Below are positions 1 through 9,311 of a stretch of DNA of 64,000 bases, piece after piece (position 1 is the first letter of the stretch; every line of letters begins with the position of its first letter). The notes below the pieces were generated by a model. The model did not search any database. It saw only the letters and a list, made by a program, of their open reading frames with translations, and had not been told where the DNA came from. The position numbers and the translations under genes were made by a program. The DNA is from JAKFWF01 sp963732635 (GTDB taxonomy: Bacteria > Pseudomonadota > Alphaproteobacteria > Rhizobiales > Hyphomicrobiaceae). The DNA is taken from positions 124,001-188,000 of the forward strand of contig CAVTAL010000035.1 in assembly GCA_963732635.1 (NCBI GenBank), in the 5' to 3' direction.

Positions 1-1059
1 ACGTGCCCGCCCGCAACGCTCGTGTTTTCGATATGCTGTCGAATGCCGGCGCCGTAACTGTCGCATTCGCTCAGATGTCGCCGCTGGCATATGAACCTTC
101 GGGCGTGAACCCGCATCGCGGACGCCCACTAAATCCATGGAATGAAAACTATATCTGCGGCGGCTCGTCGTCCGGACCAGCGGTGGCGGTGGCATCCGGT
201 TGCGTGCCGTTGGCACTCGGCTCCGATACTGCCGGATCGCTGCGAATTCCGGCTCACTGCTGTGGCATCACTGCGTGGAAGCCGACCTACGGACTGGTGC
301 CGATCGAAGGCACCATGCCACTGGCGCCGAGCCTCGATGCGATCGGTTTCCTGGCGCGCGCTGCCAGCACGCATCGCGCCGGTCGCTGGAATATTCGCGG
401 ATCGCAACGCCCCCCGCACGATGCGCCGCATCGCGGTGGCACATGATCTGACGCGGCGATCGTCTGCCAGCATCCAGGGTGCCGTCGCGGCCATGGAGCG
501 GACGCTGCTCTCGATCGGTTGTTCGCTCGGTTCCGTTGCGCTGGAACCATTGCTGACTGCAACCGATGCGCCGGTCATGACCGTCCTGATGGGTGAAGCT
601 GCGCGAACTAACGCGGATCTCATGGGCTCGGGTCTACTCGACCGCGACCTCAGGGCGCGCCTGGAAAAGGGGATCGCGATTTCCGACGCGCAGCTCGACG
701 AAGCCCACTGCGGGCTCAAACAGTTGGCTGCGATCGAGATCGGAAGGCTGTTTTCTGCCACCGACGCCGTCTTGCTACCGGTGATGCCAATCAGCACGCC
801 GCTGGTCGTGGCCTGCGAACCATCAGGGCCAGCGTTCGCTCCGCGCACGCTTTATGCACTGTCGAGCTTCACTCGCTTCGTCAACGCACTGGGGCTGCCG
901 GCTGTTTCGGTCCCTGCCGGCGTCGACGAACACGGCCTTCCGATCGGCCTGCAATTGGTCGGACCACCAGGCAGCGATCGGGCTCTTATCATGCTCGCTT
1001 GCGAAATCCAGCGTGCTTCCCAATGGCATCGTCGCCTGCCGCCTGTGAGAGCGGACTAA
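1..1059 (+). pseudogene. Amidase signature family enzyme, 5' truncated by window edge and frameshifted
   Basis: An amidase signature (AS) hydrolase, which would cleave an amide bond with a Ser-cisSer-Lys triad. The first frame (from base 3) carries the Ser-rich core CGGSSSGPAVAVASG and the nucleophile loop GSDTAGSLRIPA, followed by WKPTYGLVP. The family C-terminus continues in another frame from about base 370, starting IAPVAGIFADRN and including the late segment ALGLPAVSVPAG with IGLQLVG. A single extra base near 365-375 explains the switch. The Lys-containing N-terminus lies outside the window. This is either a sequencing insertion or a decaying gene; it sits beside an integrase remnant and a tRNA. 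The family is clear, the substrate cannot be told. Confidence 0.85.
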
Positions 1060-1088
1060 AAGAAATACCACCACCACATCGCGAAGAT

Positions 1089-1559
1089 ATGCGATGCGTG
1101 AGAGCGTTCGGGCGTGGTGACGGGCGACTATTTGTTCAGGTCGTCCAAGAAAAGACCGGTACGCGAGTGTGGATTCCGCTGCACCGCGATTTGCGAGATT
1201 TCCTTGCCTGCCTTGAGCGCCGCTCGATACACATCCTCACGGGTGAGCGCGGTCGGCCCTGGAACTCGAGAAGGGTTCAAGACAGTCTGGCAGCGACAAA
1301 TGGAGTTGGGGAAACTATGAAGGGAGACTGCCACGGGTTGGTGCCACATGGACCCCGTAAGTCAGCGGTGTGTTTCCAACCTGAGGCGGGCTGTACGACC
1401 GCTGAAGTTGCCGCCATTACCGGGCCGACACTCGAAATGGTCGAGCACTACGCTGCTGATCTCAACCGCCAACGGCTTTCTGCCCAAGCCATTGCCAAGT
1501 GGGAGCAGAACGCATCAGGATCATCGAATGGCGCCCGATTGTACAACGGCCGTCCATAA
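1089..1559 (+). pseudogene. Tyrosine recombinase (phage-type integrase) C-terminal remnant
   Basis: The catalytic half of a tyrosine recombinase. QEKTGTRVWIPLHRDL matches the beta-strand region of integrases. HGPRKSA is a degraded HGLRKS (catalytic His and Arg). AGCTTAEVAAITG leads to VEHYAADLN, which holds the nucleophile Tyr. The ITGHKT loop before the Tyr is shortened (ITGPTLEMVEHY), the middle is scrambled, and no N-terminal DNA-binding half is present, so it cannot be active. It lies just beyond the 3' end of the tRNA-Thr gene (1605-1681), the usual attachment position for tRNA-targeting elements, and is best read as the scar of an integrated element. Confidence 0.75.
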
Positions 1560-1604
1560 TTGTACAACGTGACTGGCTCTATGAGCCTAAATCATTGATT
1601 TATA

Positions 1605-1681
1605 TGGTGCCGCAAGAGGGACTTCGAACCCCCGACCCCATCATTACGAATGATGTGCTCTACCAGCTGAGCTATTGCGGC
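1605..1681 (-). tRNA. tRNA-Thr (anticodon CGT), CCA encoded
   Basis: On the minus strand the cloverleaf can be drawn: acceptor GCCGCAA paired with TTGCGGC, D-stem GCTC/GAGC, anticodon stem CATCA/TGATG with loop TTCGTAA (anticodon CGT, threonine), and an encoded CCA end at 1605-1607. The T-arm is odd: stem GGGGG/CCCTC encloses an eight-base loop TTCGAAGT instead of the invariant seven, one base longer than the expected TTCGAGT. This is either a sequencing insertion or a damaged gene. The 3' end faces an integrase remnant. Confidence 0.9.
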
Positions 1682-1787
1682 CCGAACGTCATCTTTGATG
1701 ACATTCTGGTCGGTCGTCTACCTTGAACCGCCGCTGCTGGCAAGCGGCGTTCGAAACGCGGCCACGCGTCGGTCAGGAAATACCTGT

Positions 1788-2489
1788 TTAGGCGGCGCGG
1801 TCGGCCAATTGGGCGAGCGTCGCAAAATGATAGTCCGGCGTAGTTTCGGCGATAGCCTTGATCGTGCCACCGGCACTCAGCCCTTGGCGGCGCTCAATCC
1901 AGCAGGTGGTATAGCCGAGACACTTGGCGACGCCGATGTCGTGATACTGACTCTGCGCCACATGAAGAATGTCGCTTTGCACGAAGCCGGAGCGGCTGAT
2001 CCGCCCGCGTGCAAAGCCGAAATAGACCGGATCGGGCTTCTCGGTGAGCGCCTCGTCGACGCTGATGCTGTCCCAGAACGGGTGACCGAGCGTGCGCGCG
2101 AAGTGGTCGAGCGCCCACCGCTGGGCGTTGGTCATGGCGACAAGGCGATAGCGCTGCGACAACCGCTTCAGCGCCTCGACCGAGTCGGGAAACGCCGGCC
2201 AAAACTCAGCCGAATCGCGAAAGCCGCGAGCAAAGACGGCTCCGTCATTGAGACCCGCATGGCGCACCAGATCGCCGTAGCAGCGCTCAAGGTCATCCGG
2301 GTAAAGCTCCGTCTTCTCGGCGCCGCGGGCGTTGCGATAGACGTCGAGGATCATCTGGTCGCTGATCGAGTCAGGCGCCGCGCCCGACTTGCGCAAGTAA
2401 TCGAGCATGCCCGTTTCGAAGTCGATGAGGGTGCCGACGACATCGAAGGTCATGACCTTAAATGATGTGATCGGCTTGGGAGTGGACAT
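1788..2489 (-). CDS. Type II haloacid dehalogenase-like HAD hydrolase
   Basis: 233 residues, the usual size of type II (S)-2-haloacid dehalogenases. HAD motif I is FDVVGTLID (nucleophile Asp near residue 16), motif II lies around MTNAQ, and the Lys of motif III is in TEKPDP. Such enzymes hydrolyse 2-haloacids or small phosphorylated acids through an aspartyl-ester intermediate in the cytosol. A second HAD of the same class lies at 3761-4429, so the pair brackets the GNAT gene. The start is an ATG with a purine-rich GGAGCT upstream. True dehalogenase activity is not proven; many relatives act on other substrates. Confidence 0.85.
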   Translation of the reverse strand: MSTPKPITSFKVMTFDVVGTLIDFETGMLDYLRKSGAAPDSISDQMILDVYRNARGAEKTELYPDDLERCYGDLVRHAGLNDGAVFARGFRDSAEFWPAFPDSVEALKRLSQRYRLVAMTNAQRWALDHFARTLGHPFWDSISVDEALTEKPDPVYFGFARGRISRSGFVQSDILHVAQSQYHDIGVAKCLGYTTCWIERRQGLSAGGTIKAIAETTPDYHFATLAQLADRAA

Positions 2490-2676
2490 GGCGAAGCTCC
2501 AGCAATGGCTGCGAATTGCGATTCCGAGCCTACACGGGTGCCGGCAAGGGCGAATACCTCTTTGGTCATGTTAGCGCGGTGGATTGCGAAAACGGCGTCG
2601 CCAACGGTAGACGCGACGGTACCAAATAGCGAACTTTAGGCTGCCACGGCAGATCGTACCGCGCCGCAAGATTGCG

Positions 2677-3558
2677 TTATCCAAGGGCCTGATTGACCAG
2701 GCTGAACATTGTCACGGAGGTGCTCGTTGACGGCACCGGACCTCGTACCATGGTGATGGCTGGGGCGATGGCTGCAAGTCCAAATTCTTCGAGCCAATTT
2801 GACAGGCCCGTTTCGACAGCTACGTCGGCGCGCAGGAAGGCGCCGGGCTTCGCCTTGATGAAATTCGCAAACAGCGCTCGAGCCTGCGCGGCATCCGGCG
2901 CAACAACTGGCCCGACGACGTAACCGCGACCGAACCGACGACATGCCGCGAAGCCCACGACCGTACCGCACTGCTCAAGCACTACGACTTCAGCATGTTC
3001 CGCCAAATGGGCAATCACCAACCCGCGTCGCACGCCAACTGCGTCTGCATCGAGCGCGGTGACGGCTTCGAGATCCCTTCCTTCAGCCGATCGAATACTG
3101 TTGTTGGCCATAGCATCGGCAGGCGGTATCGCGGACGGCACGCCCTGAAACTGCATGATCTCGGCCACCACCTCGAATCCCAGACGCCGGTAAAGCGGTT
3201 CGCCAACGGCGGTTGCGTTGAGAATTACCGTTGGCACATCGATGGAACTGAGCGCCGCCGTCATCAAAGCCGTGCCAATGCCGGCACCCTGCAATAACGG
3301 ATCGACAATCACCATACCGAGCCTTGCGACCTTGGCTTCGTAGATCCACCACATCACCGTGCCAACCACACGATCGTCGAAAGTGGCGACGAGACCGTCG
3401 CCGACACTGAGAACAAACCGCCAATCCTCAGCGCGATGCGGCCAACCGACGGCACTGGACAATCGATATGCGTCGGCGGCATCGGCCAACGTTATCGGCC
3501 GCAATCGGTACCGGCCTGCCATATCGTGCGCGATCAAGATCCAATCCCTCGATTCCAA
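2677..3558 (-). CDS. GNAT family N-acetyltransferase, two-domain
   Basis: 293 residues. The N-terminal half (about 15-140) is a GNAT fold: LRPITLADAADAYRL at the start, then LGMVIVDPLLQGAGIGTALM, which holds the acetyl-CoA pyrophosphate loop (Q-x-x-G-x-G), and LYRRLGF at the end. The C-terminal half (about 150-290) looks like the degenerate second acetyltransferase domain found in many proteobacterial relatives. Translation may start at the first Met or at Met13 (MAGRYRLRPIT). It is a single gene between two HAD hydrolases. The acceptor substrate is unknown. Confidence 0.8.
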   Translation of the reverse strand: MESRDWILIAHDMAGRYRLRPITLADAADAYRLSSAVGWPHRAEDWRFVLSVGDGLVATFDDRVVGTVMWWIYEAKVARLGMVIVDPLLQGAGIGTALMTAALSSIDVPTVILNATAVGEPLYRRLGFEVVAEIMQFQGVPSAIPPADAMANNSIRSAEGRDLEAVTALDADAVGVRRGLVIAHLAEHAEVVVLEQCGTVVGFAACRRFGRGYVVGPVVAPDAAQARALFANFIKAKPGAFLRADVAVETGLSNWLEEFGLAAIAPAITMVRGPVPSTSTSVTMFSLVNQALG

Positions 3559-3760
3559 GAGTTACCGGCGATAAATCTGCCCGGATCAGACGGTGAACCC
3601 CATGGTGGACCACTGTCGACCCAACAAAGCCTGCCGAGTTGCGCCCAATAACGGCATAAAATTCCGATAAGCGATCACAGTAGCGAGCGACAAGCGGCTG
3701 AGATCGTGGCTCAATACCCAAAGAACGGCGCGTCTTGTGCCAGCCAGCGGGAAGCAGTCC

Positions 3761-4429
3761 ATGTCGACCTTCAAACCGAAATTCATCACCTTCGATTGCT
3801 ATGGCACCCTGACCCGGTTCCAGATAAGCGACATGACTCGGATCATTTTCGCAGACCGTATTCCAGTCGACAAGATGGACGCCTTCATCCGCGATTTCGC
3901 CACCTATCGCCTCGACGAGGTGCTGGGGCCCTGGAAGCCATATCGTGACGTGATCGTCAACGCACTGATGCGCACCGCCAAGCTGTGGGGCATCAAGTCG
4001 AGCGAAGCGGAAGGCGAGAAGTACTATCAAGCTGTGCCAACCTGGGGACCACATCCAGACGTCGCGGCGCCACTCGCGCGGATCGCCAAAAAGATCCCGC
4101 TCGTCGTCCTTTCGAACGCATCGAACGACCAGATCCAGAGTAACGTCGACAAACTCGGCGCGCCGTTTCATGCTGCGTACACAGCTCAGATGGCGCAGGC
4201 CTACAAGCCGCGCATGCAAGCCTTTGAGTACATGTTCGATCAGCTCGGTTGCTCACCCGCGGACGTGCTGCATGTATCGTCCAGCATGCGCTACGATCTG
4301 ATGACCGCACACGATATGCGAATTGGCGGACGCGTGCACGTGCTGCGCGGTCACGAGCCTTCGGCGCCATATTACGGCGCGACCGAAATCAATGATATCG
4401 GCGGCCTGCCGGCACTCGTCGGATTATGA
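3761..4429 (+). CDS. Type II haloacid dehalogenase-like HAD hydrolase, first gene of ABC/oxidase operon
   Basis: 222 residues when started at ATG 3761, which directly precedes the conserved FITFDCYGTL motif I (nucleophile Asp near residue 10); a more upstream Met adds only unconserved residues. VVLSNASND is motif II and the Lys of YKPRMQAFEYM fits motif III. The fold is that of (S)-2-haloacid dehalogenase. The FAD oxidoreductase gene begins 34 bases downstream and the ABC genes follow on the same strand, so it probably works in the same catabolic unit. It differs clearly from the other type II HAD at 1788-2489. Confidence 0.85.
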   Translation: MSTFKPKFITFDCYGTLTRFQISDMTRIIFADRIPVDKMDAFIRDFATYRLDEVLGPWKPYRDVIVNALMRTAKLWGIKSSEAEGEKYYQAVPTWGPHPDVAAPLARIAKKIPLVVLSNASNDQIQSNVDKLGAPFHAAYTAQMAQAYKPRMQAFEYMFDQLGCSPADVLHVSSSMRYDLMTAHDMRIGGRVHVLRGHEPSAPYYGATEINDIGGLPALVGL

Positions 4430-4463
4430 AAAGGCGCAAGCAATTCGAGGCGGGGGTGCCGAC

Positions 4464-5744
4464 ATGAAACCGGTTTCGTTCTGGCTCGATACCGCAGCCC
4501 CGTTCGCGAACGCTATCGCGACGCCGGTGCAGGGCCGGACGGATGTCGCCATAGTCGGCGGCGGACTATGCGGATTGTCGGCCGCCCTGACTCTTGTCCG
4601 CAAGGGCATTAATGCCGTTGTTCTTGAAGCAGGTCCGGTCATGGGCGAAGCGTCGGGGCGCAATGGCGGGCATTGCAACAACGGCTTGTCGCACGATTTC
4701 GTCGGTGTGCGCGATCGCTTCGGCGTCGAACGGGCACGCGAGATGTATCGCGCTTTCGACGCAGGCGTAGACTTGGTTGAAGCCATTTCTCGCGATGAAA
4801 ATATCGACTGCGACTTTGTCCGCTCAGGCAAGTTGAAGCTTGCTGCCAAGCCCGAACATTTCGATAAGATCAAGCGAAACCAGGAAATCCTGGCAAGGGA
4901 AGTAGACAGCGATACGGTGCTGTTGTCTCGCGCGGAACTCGCCAGCGAGATCGGCACGCAACGCTATCACGGTGGTGTCGTGCAGCGACGAAGCGGCAAC
5001 TTGCACGTCGGCCGCTTCGGCATCGGCCTCGCTGAGGCAGCAGCACGTAAGGGTGCGCGAATTTTCGAGAACGCGGCGGTATCGAATGTCGTCCGCAAAT
5101 CGCCCGGCCGATTCCAGATCACAACCACTCGCGGGATGGTCGAGGCGAGCCACGTGATCCTTGCCTCCGGAACTTCGCGCACAGGGCCATTCGGCTGGTT
5201 CCGTCGCCGCATAATTCCGGTTGGCAGCTTCATCGTAGTCACCGAACCACTCGGCCGCGAGCTGGCAAAATCGATCATGCCTGGTCGGCGCAACTGCACC
5301 ACCAGCCAGAACATTGGCCACTATTTCCGGATGACCGCCGATGATCGCCTGGTGTTCGGCGGTCGCGCCCGATTCGCCATGTCGAGTCCGCGTTCCGACC
5401 TCAAGAGTGGCCGCGTGCTCGAACGCAACATGCGGGAGATCTTCCCGCAGTTGGCTGACACGCGCATCGACTATTGTTGGGGCGGCCTCGTCGACATGTC
5501 GAGCGATCGACTACCCCGCTCGGGCATCACGCCATCGGGCATGCATTACGCCATGGGCTTCAGCGGCCATGGCGTGCAGATGTCGACCTACATGGGCAAC
5601 CTGATGGCGCGCAGGGTCGCGGGCGAAGCGGTCGCCAATCCCTGGCGCGATATCGACTGGCCGGCGGTGCCCGGTCACTTTGGCACGCCTTGGTTTCTGC
5701 CGGCGGTCGGCGTCTACTACCGCCTCATGGACCGACTTCACTGA
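4464..5744 (+). CDS. FAD-dependent amine/amino-acid oxidoreductase (DAO family, PuuB-like)
   Basis: 426 residues from ATG 4464, preceded by a GAGG-type ribosome site; upstream in-frame codons give unconserved sequence. The N-terminal Rossmann motif DVAIVGGGLCGLSAALTL binds FAD, ending in VVLEAG, followed by SGRNGGHCNNG, the flavin-contact segment of gamma-glutamylputrescine-oxidase-like enzymes. The C-terminal FSGHGVQMSTYMG is the second FAD-binding patch. Such enzymes oxidise secondary amines or amino acids and release H2O2 or pass electrons on. Its place between a HAD hydrolase and a peptide/opine-type ABC importer suggests it degrades the imported compound. The substrate is unknown. Confidence 0.85.
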   Translation: MKPVSFWLDTAAPFANAIATPVQGRTDVAIVGGGLCGLSAALTLVRKGINAVVLEAGPVMGEASGRNGGHCNNGLSHDFVGVRDRFGVERAREMYRAFDAGVDLVEAISRDENIDCDFVRSGKLKLAAKPEHFDKIKRNQEILAREVDSDTVLLSRAELASEIGTQRYHGGVVQRRSGNLHVGRFGIGLAEAAARKGARIFENAAVSNVVRKSPGRFQITTTRGMVEASHVILASGTSRTGPFGWFRRRIIPVGSFIVVTEPLGRELAKSIMPGRRNCTTSQNIGHYFRMTADDRLVFGGRARFAMSSPRSDLKSGRVLERNMREIFPQLADTRIDYCWGGLVDMSSDRLPRSGITPSGMHYAMGFSGHGVQMSTYMGNLMARRVAGEAVANPWRDIDWPAVPGHFGTPWFLPAVGVYYRLMDRLH

Positions 5745-5782
5745 GCGACTGCGACAACACCTGAGCAAACGGAGAATGTACG

Positions 5783-7409
5783 ATGAAATGTAAAGTACCT
5801 GCCTCCCTCGACGCGCTGTCACTTGCTGATCGCGAGCGGCTCTTGGACGCGGTGCGCCGAGGCGCGACCCGTCGCGATATGCTCGGTTTGCTCGGCGGGC
5901 TCGGCATTACCGCTGGCTTTGGCGGTGGCCTGATCGGTCAGGCGTCGACGGCCTGGGCGCAGACTGCGAAAAAGGGAGGCCGCATCAAGGTCGCCGGCTT
6001 CTCTACCTCGACCGCCGACACACTCGATCCAGCCAAACAATCGCTGTCGACCGACTATGTCCGCTGCACCATGTTCTACAACGGCCTCACCGAACTCGCG
6101 CCTGATCTGTCGCCGAAGTTGGCACTGGCTGAAACGATCACACACGACAAGGCAACAGTGTGGACGATCACGCTGCGCAAGGGTGTGCAATTCCACGATG
6201 GCAAAGCATTGAACGCCGAGGACGTAGTGTTCTCCTTGGCGCGGCACAATGATCCAGCCACCGGCTCGAAGGCCAAGGCGCTCGCTGGCCAGATGAAGGA
6301 AATCAAGGCCACCGGTCCGCTTGAAGTGCAGATCACCCTGACAAGCCCGAATGCCGATTTCCCGGTGGTACTCGGCACCTACCACTTCCTGATCGTCAAG
6401 GCCGGCACCACCGACTTCTCGAAGGCAATCGGCACCGGGCCCTATCTTTGCAAGGAATTCACGCCGGGCGTGCGCTCGATCTCGGTGCGCAATCCGAACT
6501 ATTGGAAGCAGGGCGGCGGCCCCTACCTGGACGAAATCGAGTTCATCGGCATCCCCGATGCCGGCGCTCGCGTGAATGCGCTGATCTCGGGAGACGTCGA
6601 CTTCATCGGCTCGATCAATCCGAATGCGGCGAAGCAGATCCTCGCCGCCAAGGGCCTTGAGATCTTCGAGACCAAGGCCGGCAACTACACCGACCTCGTC
6701 ATGCGGATGGACAGCGACCCGGGCAAGAACGCGGACTTCGTTCTCGGTATGAAATACCTGTTCAATCGCGACCTGCTGAAACGCTCGATTTTCCAGGGCT
6801 ACGCCGAGGTGGCCAATGATCACCCTGTGCCGCCACTCAATCGCTATCATGCCGCCGACATCCCGCAGCGCCCGTTCGATCCTGACAAGGCCAAGTTCCA
6901 CCTCGGCAAGGCTGGCGTCCTTGATACGACCATTCCCATCGTCACTTCGCCGGCGGCGTCGAGTTCGGTCGAGATGGGTCTGGTGCTGCAGCAGGCGGCG
7001 CAGAAGATCGGCCTCAAGATCGACCTCAAGCAGGTACCCGCCGACGGCTACTGGTCGAATTACTGGATGAAGGTGCCGGTCGGCTTCGGCAACATCAACC
7101 CGCGCCCGACCGCCGACATCCTGTTCAGCCTGTTCTTCAAATCGGATGCGCCGTGGAACGAGTTCGGCCTGGAAGAACGAGAAGTTCGACCAACATCTGG
7201 TAGCAGCGCGCGGTGAAACCGACGAAGCCAAGCGCAAACAGATGTATCGCGACATGCAGGTGATGATCCACGAACAGTCAGGCATCGGCGTTCCCGTGTT
7301 CATCAACAACCTCGACGCGCACACCTCGAAGATCAAGGGCCTGAAGGCAAGTGGACTCGGCGGCATGATGGGCTACTCGTTCGGAGAGCACGTCTGGCTG
7401 GATGCGTGA
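5783..7409 (+). pseudogene. Peptide/opine-type ABC transporter substrate-binding protein (SBP family 5), frameshifted
   Basis: Periplasmic binding protein of a DppA/OppA-type importer. The start is ATG 5783 behind GGAG. The N-terminus has twin Arg (ATRRDMLGLLGGL) and a long hydrophobic stretch ending AWAQ, a Tat-type signal. The SBP_bac_5 body includes AEDVVFSLARH and KAIGTGPYLCKEF. Near 7161 the frame changes by one base: removing one T from GAGTTCGG restores SAWKNEKFDQ and continuous family sequence to 7409, giving about 541 residues. Without that repair the protein loses its last 70 or so residues. A sequencing insertion is likely because the downstream permeases and ATPase are intact. Confidence 0.85.
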
Positions 7410-7434
7410 GGTTGCACGGCGCTCAGGCATTTTA

Positions 7435-7481
7435 CCTGGCACCACTGCTCAGACGGTGCCAGGCTAGATCCTGAGCACCGT
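7435..7481. repeat. Hairpin repeat element between binding protein and permease genes
   Basis: CTGGCACC (7436-7443) and GGTGCCAG (7455-7462) form a perfect 8-bp stem, followed by GCTAGA and GCACCGT. The same module, with the flanks GGCTAGA and GCACCGT, recurs at 43113-43165 in the atp operon. No T-run follows, so a strong terminator is unlikely; it may tune expression of the highly expressed binding protein against the permeases. Confidence 0.6.
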
Positions 7482-7500
7482 TATTCGATGGAGGCCACTG

Positions 7501-8457
7501 GTGAACGCGACGATTGGCAGGCTGCTCATCACCCGCCTCGTGACCTCGGCGCTGACCATCCTGTTCGTCGCCACCGCCGTATTCGTGATCACCAACTTGC
7601 TGCCCGGCGACGTAGCTCAGAACATGCTCGGTCAGTCAGCGACGCCAGACGCCGTTGCCGGCCTGCGCAAGGCGCTCGGCCTCGATTTGCCGCCGCTGCA
7701 GCGCTATTTGAACTGGCTCGGCGGCATGCTGCATGGGGATGCAGGCAAATCACTGGTCAATGGCTTGCCCGTGACGCAACTGATCGGCAGCCGATTGGGC
7801 AATTCTCTGCTGCTCGCAGGCATCACCGCGGCGGTCGCAGTGCCGGTGGCACTGCTTCTCGGGATCACCACGGCAGTGGCGCGCGGTTCCCGCTATGACC
7901 GCATGGTTGGCTCGGCCACAATCTTGGTTGTTTCGGTCCCAGAGTTCCTGGTGGCCTCCCTCGCCGTGCTGGTGTTCGCGGTGAAGTTGCGTTGGTTCCC
8001 GGCGCTTTCCCAGGCATCAAACCTAAAATCCACCTGGGACGTGGTCCGAAACTTCGCGCTACCGGTGATCACATTGACGTTCGTGATCGTTGCGCAGATG
8101 GCGCGCATGACAAGAGCAGCGCTGATCGACGCGCTATCCTCGTCATATGTCGAGATGGCGGTGCTGAAGGGCGCGAGTCCTTGGCGGATCGTCATGCAAC
8201 ACGCGTTGCCTAACGCTATTGGACCGATCGCCAATGCCATTGCTTTCTCATTGTCATTCCTGCTCGGCGGCGTCATCATCGTCGAGACAATTTTCAACTA
8301 TCCCGGTGTCGCCAAGCTGATGGTGGACGGGGTGGCCACCCGCGATCTGCCATTGGTGCAAGCCTGTGCCATGATCTTTTGCGCGGCCTACCTGCTGCTG
8401 GTGACTGCGGCTGATCTCGCGGCGATCATCGCCAATCCCCGTTTGCGGCACGGATAG
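7501..8457 (+). CDS. ABC transporter permease, DppB-like
   Basis: 318 residues, GTG start behind GGAGG. An N-terminal membrane anchor (about 10-32) is followed by the BPD_transp_1 permease fold with further membrane spans. The cytoplasmic EAA-type loop is visible as AVLKGASPWRIVMQHALPNA, the contact site for the ATPase. It is the first of the two membrane subunits of the peptide/opine-type importer; the partner permease starts four bases after its stop. Confidence 0.9.
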   Translation: MNATIGRLLITRLVTSALTILFVATAVFVITNLLPGDVAQNMLGQSATPDAVAGLRKALGLDLPPLQRYLNWLGGMLHGDAGKSLVNGLPVTQLIGSRLGNSLLLAGITAAVAVPVALLLGITTAVARGSRYDRMVGSATILVVSVPEFLVASLAVLVFAVKLRWFPALSQASNLKSTWDVVRNFALPVITLTFVIVAQMARMTRAALIDALSSSYVEMAVLKGASPWRIVMQHALPNAIGPIANAIAFSLSFLLGGVIIVETIFNYPGVAKLMVDGVATRDLPLVQACAMIFCAAYLLLVTAADLAAIIANPRLRHG

Positions 8458-8461
8458 CGCG

Positions 8462-9310
8462 ATGACGGATCAACCAGCCCCTGCCCACAGCCGCCGCCTG
8501 CCCCGCCCGTCACGGCGGATGATCGCGCCAGCAATCGTGCTGTTCTGGATCGTAATGGCTTTTATCGGGCCATCGGTCGCTCCCTACGACGTCGGCGAGA
8601 TCCTCGATGCCGAGATATTTGAAAGCATGAGCCGCAAATACGTCTTCGGCACCGACTACTTCGGCCGCGACATCTTCTCGCGCATTCTGGCCGGCACGCG
8701 CTATACCGTCGGCATCGCGCTCGCCGCCACCGGCATATCTGTGTTGACCGGCTCTCTACTGGGACTGGCAGCCTCGGCCATCGGTGGCTTCTTCGATGCG
8801 GCACTGAGCCGCTTCCTCGATGCGCTGATCTCGATTCCGAGCAAAATGTTCGGCCTCGTCGTGGTGGCGGCCTTCGGTTCGTCGCTGACGGTGCTTATCC
8901 TGACATTGGGGATCATCTACCTGCCGGGATGCTACCGCATGGTGCGCTCGGTCGCGGTCAACATCGCCGCCCTCGATTTCGTCACCGTTGCGAGGGCGCG
9001 CGGCGAAGGCACCTTCTACATCATGACTCGCGAGATCCTGCCGAATATGATCGGGCCGGTGCTCGCCGACTTTGGATTGCGCTTCGTTTACGTTGTATTG
9101 TTGCTGTCGAGCCTGAGCTTCCTGGGACTTGGCGTTCAGCCACCGGAAGCTGACTGGGGCTCGTTGGTTCGCGAGAACCTGGCCGGTCTACCTTATGGCG
9201 CGCCAGCGGTGATCATGCCGGCACTCGCGATCGCGAGCCTGACGGTCGCGGTCAATCTCAGTATCGATATCCTTTTCAGTAGGCAACGCTCGTCGATTGG
9301 AGGCCATTGA
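8462..9310 (+). CDS. ABC transporter permease, DppC-like
   Basis: 282 residues. It has the N-terminal OppC_N-like segment with one membrane span, then a motif typical of DppC permeases (VFGTDYFGRDIFSRIL), a BPD_transp_1 domain, and an EAA loop around ARARGEGTFYIMTREILPN. LSFLGLGVQPPEADWG is the conserved DppC C-terminal signature. It pairs with the upstream DppB-like subunit. The ATPase gene begins one base after its stop codon, so translation is probably coupled. Confidence 0.9.
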   Translation: MTDQPAPAHSRRLPRPSRRMIAPAIVLFWIVMAFIGPSVAPYDVGEILDAEIFESMSRKYVFGTDYFGRDIFSRILAGTRYTVGIALAATGISVLTGSLLGLAASAIGGFFDAALSRFLDALISIPSKMFGLVVVAAFGSSLTVLILTLGIIYLPGCYRMVRSVAVNIAALDFVTVARARGEGTFYIMTREILPNMIGPVLADFGLRFVYVVLLLSSLSFLGLGVQPPEADWGSLVRENLAGLPYGAPAVIMPALAIASLTVAVNLSIDILFSRQRSSIGGH

Positions 9311-9311
9311 G

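Noticed and set aside
5819..7366. A 515-codon minus-strand ORF
   Set aside because: Antisense shadow of the peptide-binding protein gene, typical of GC-rich DNA.
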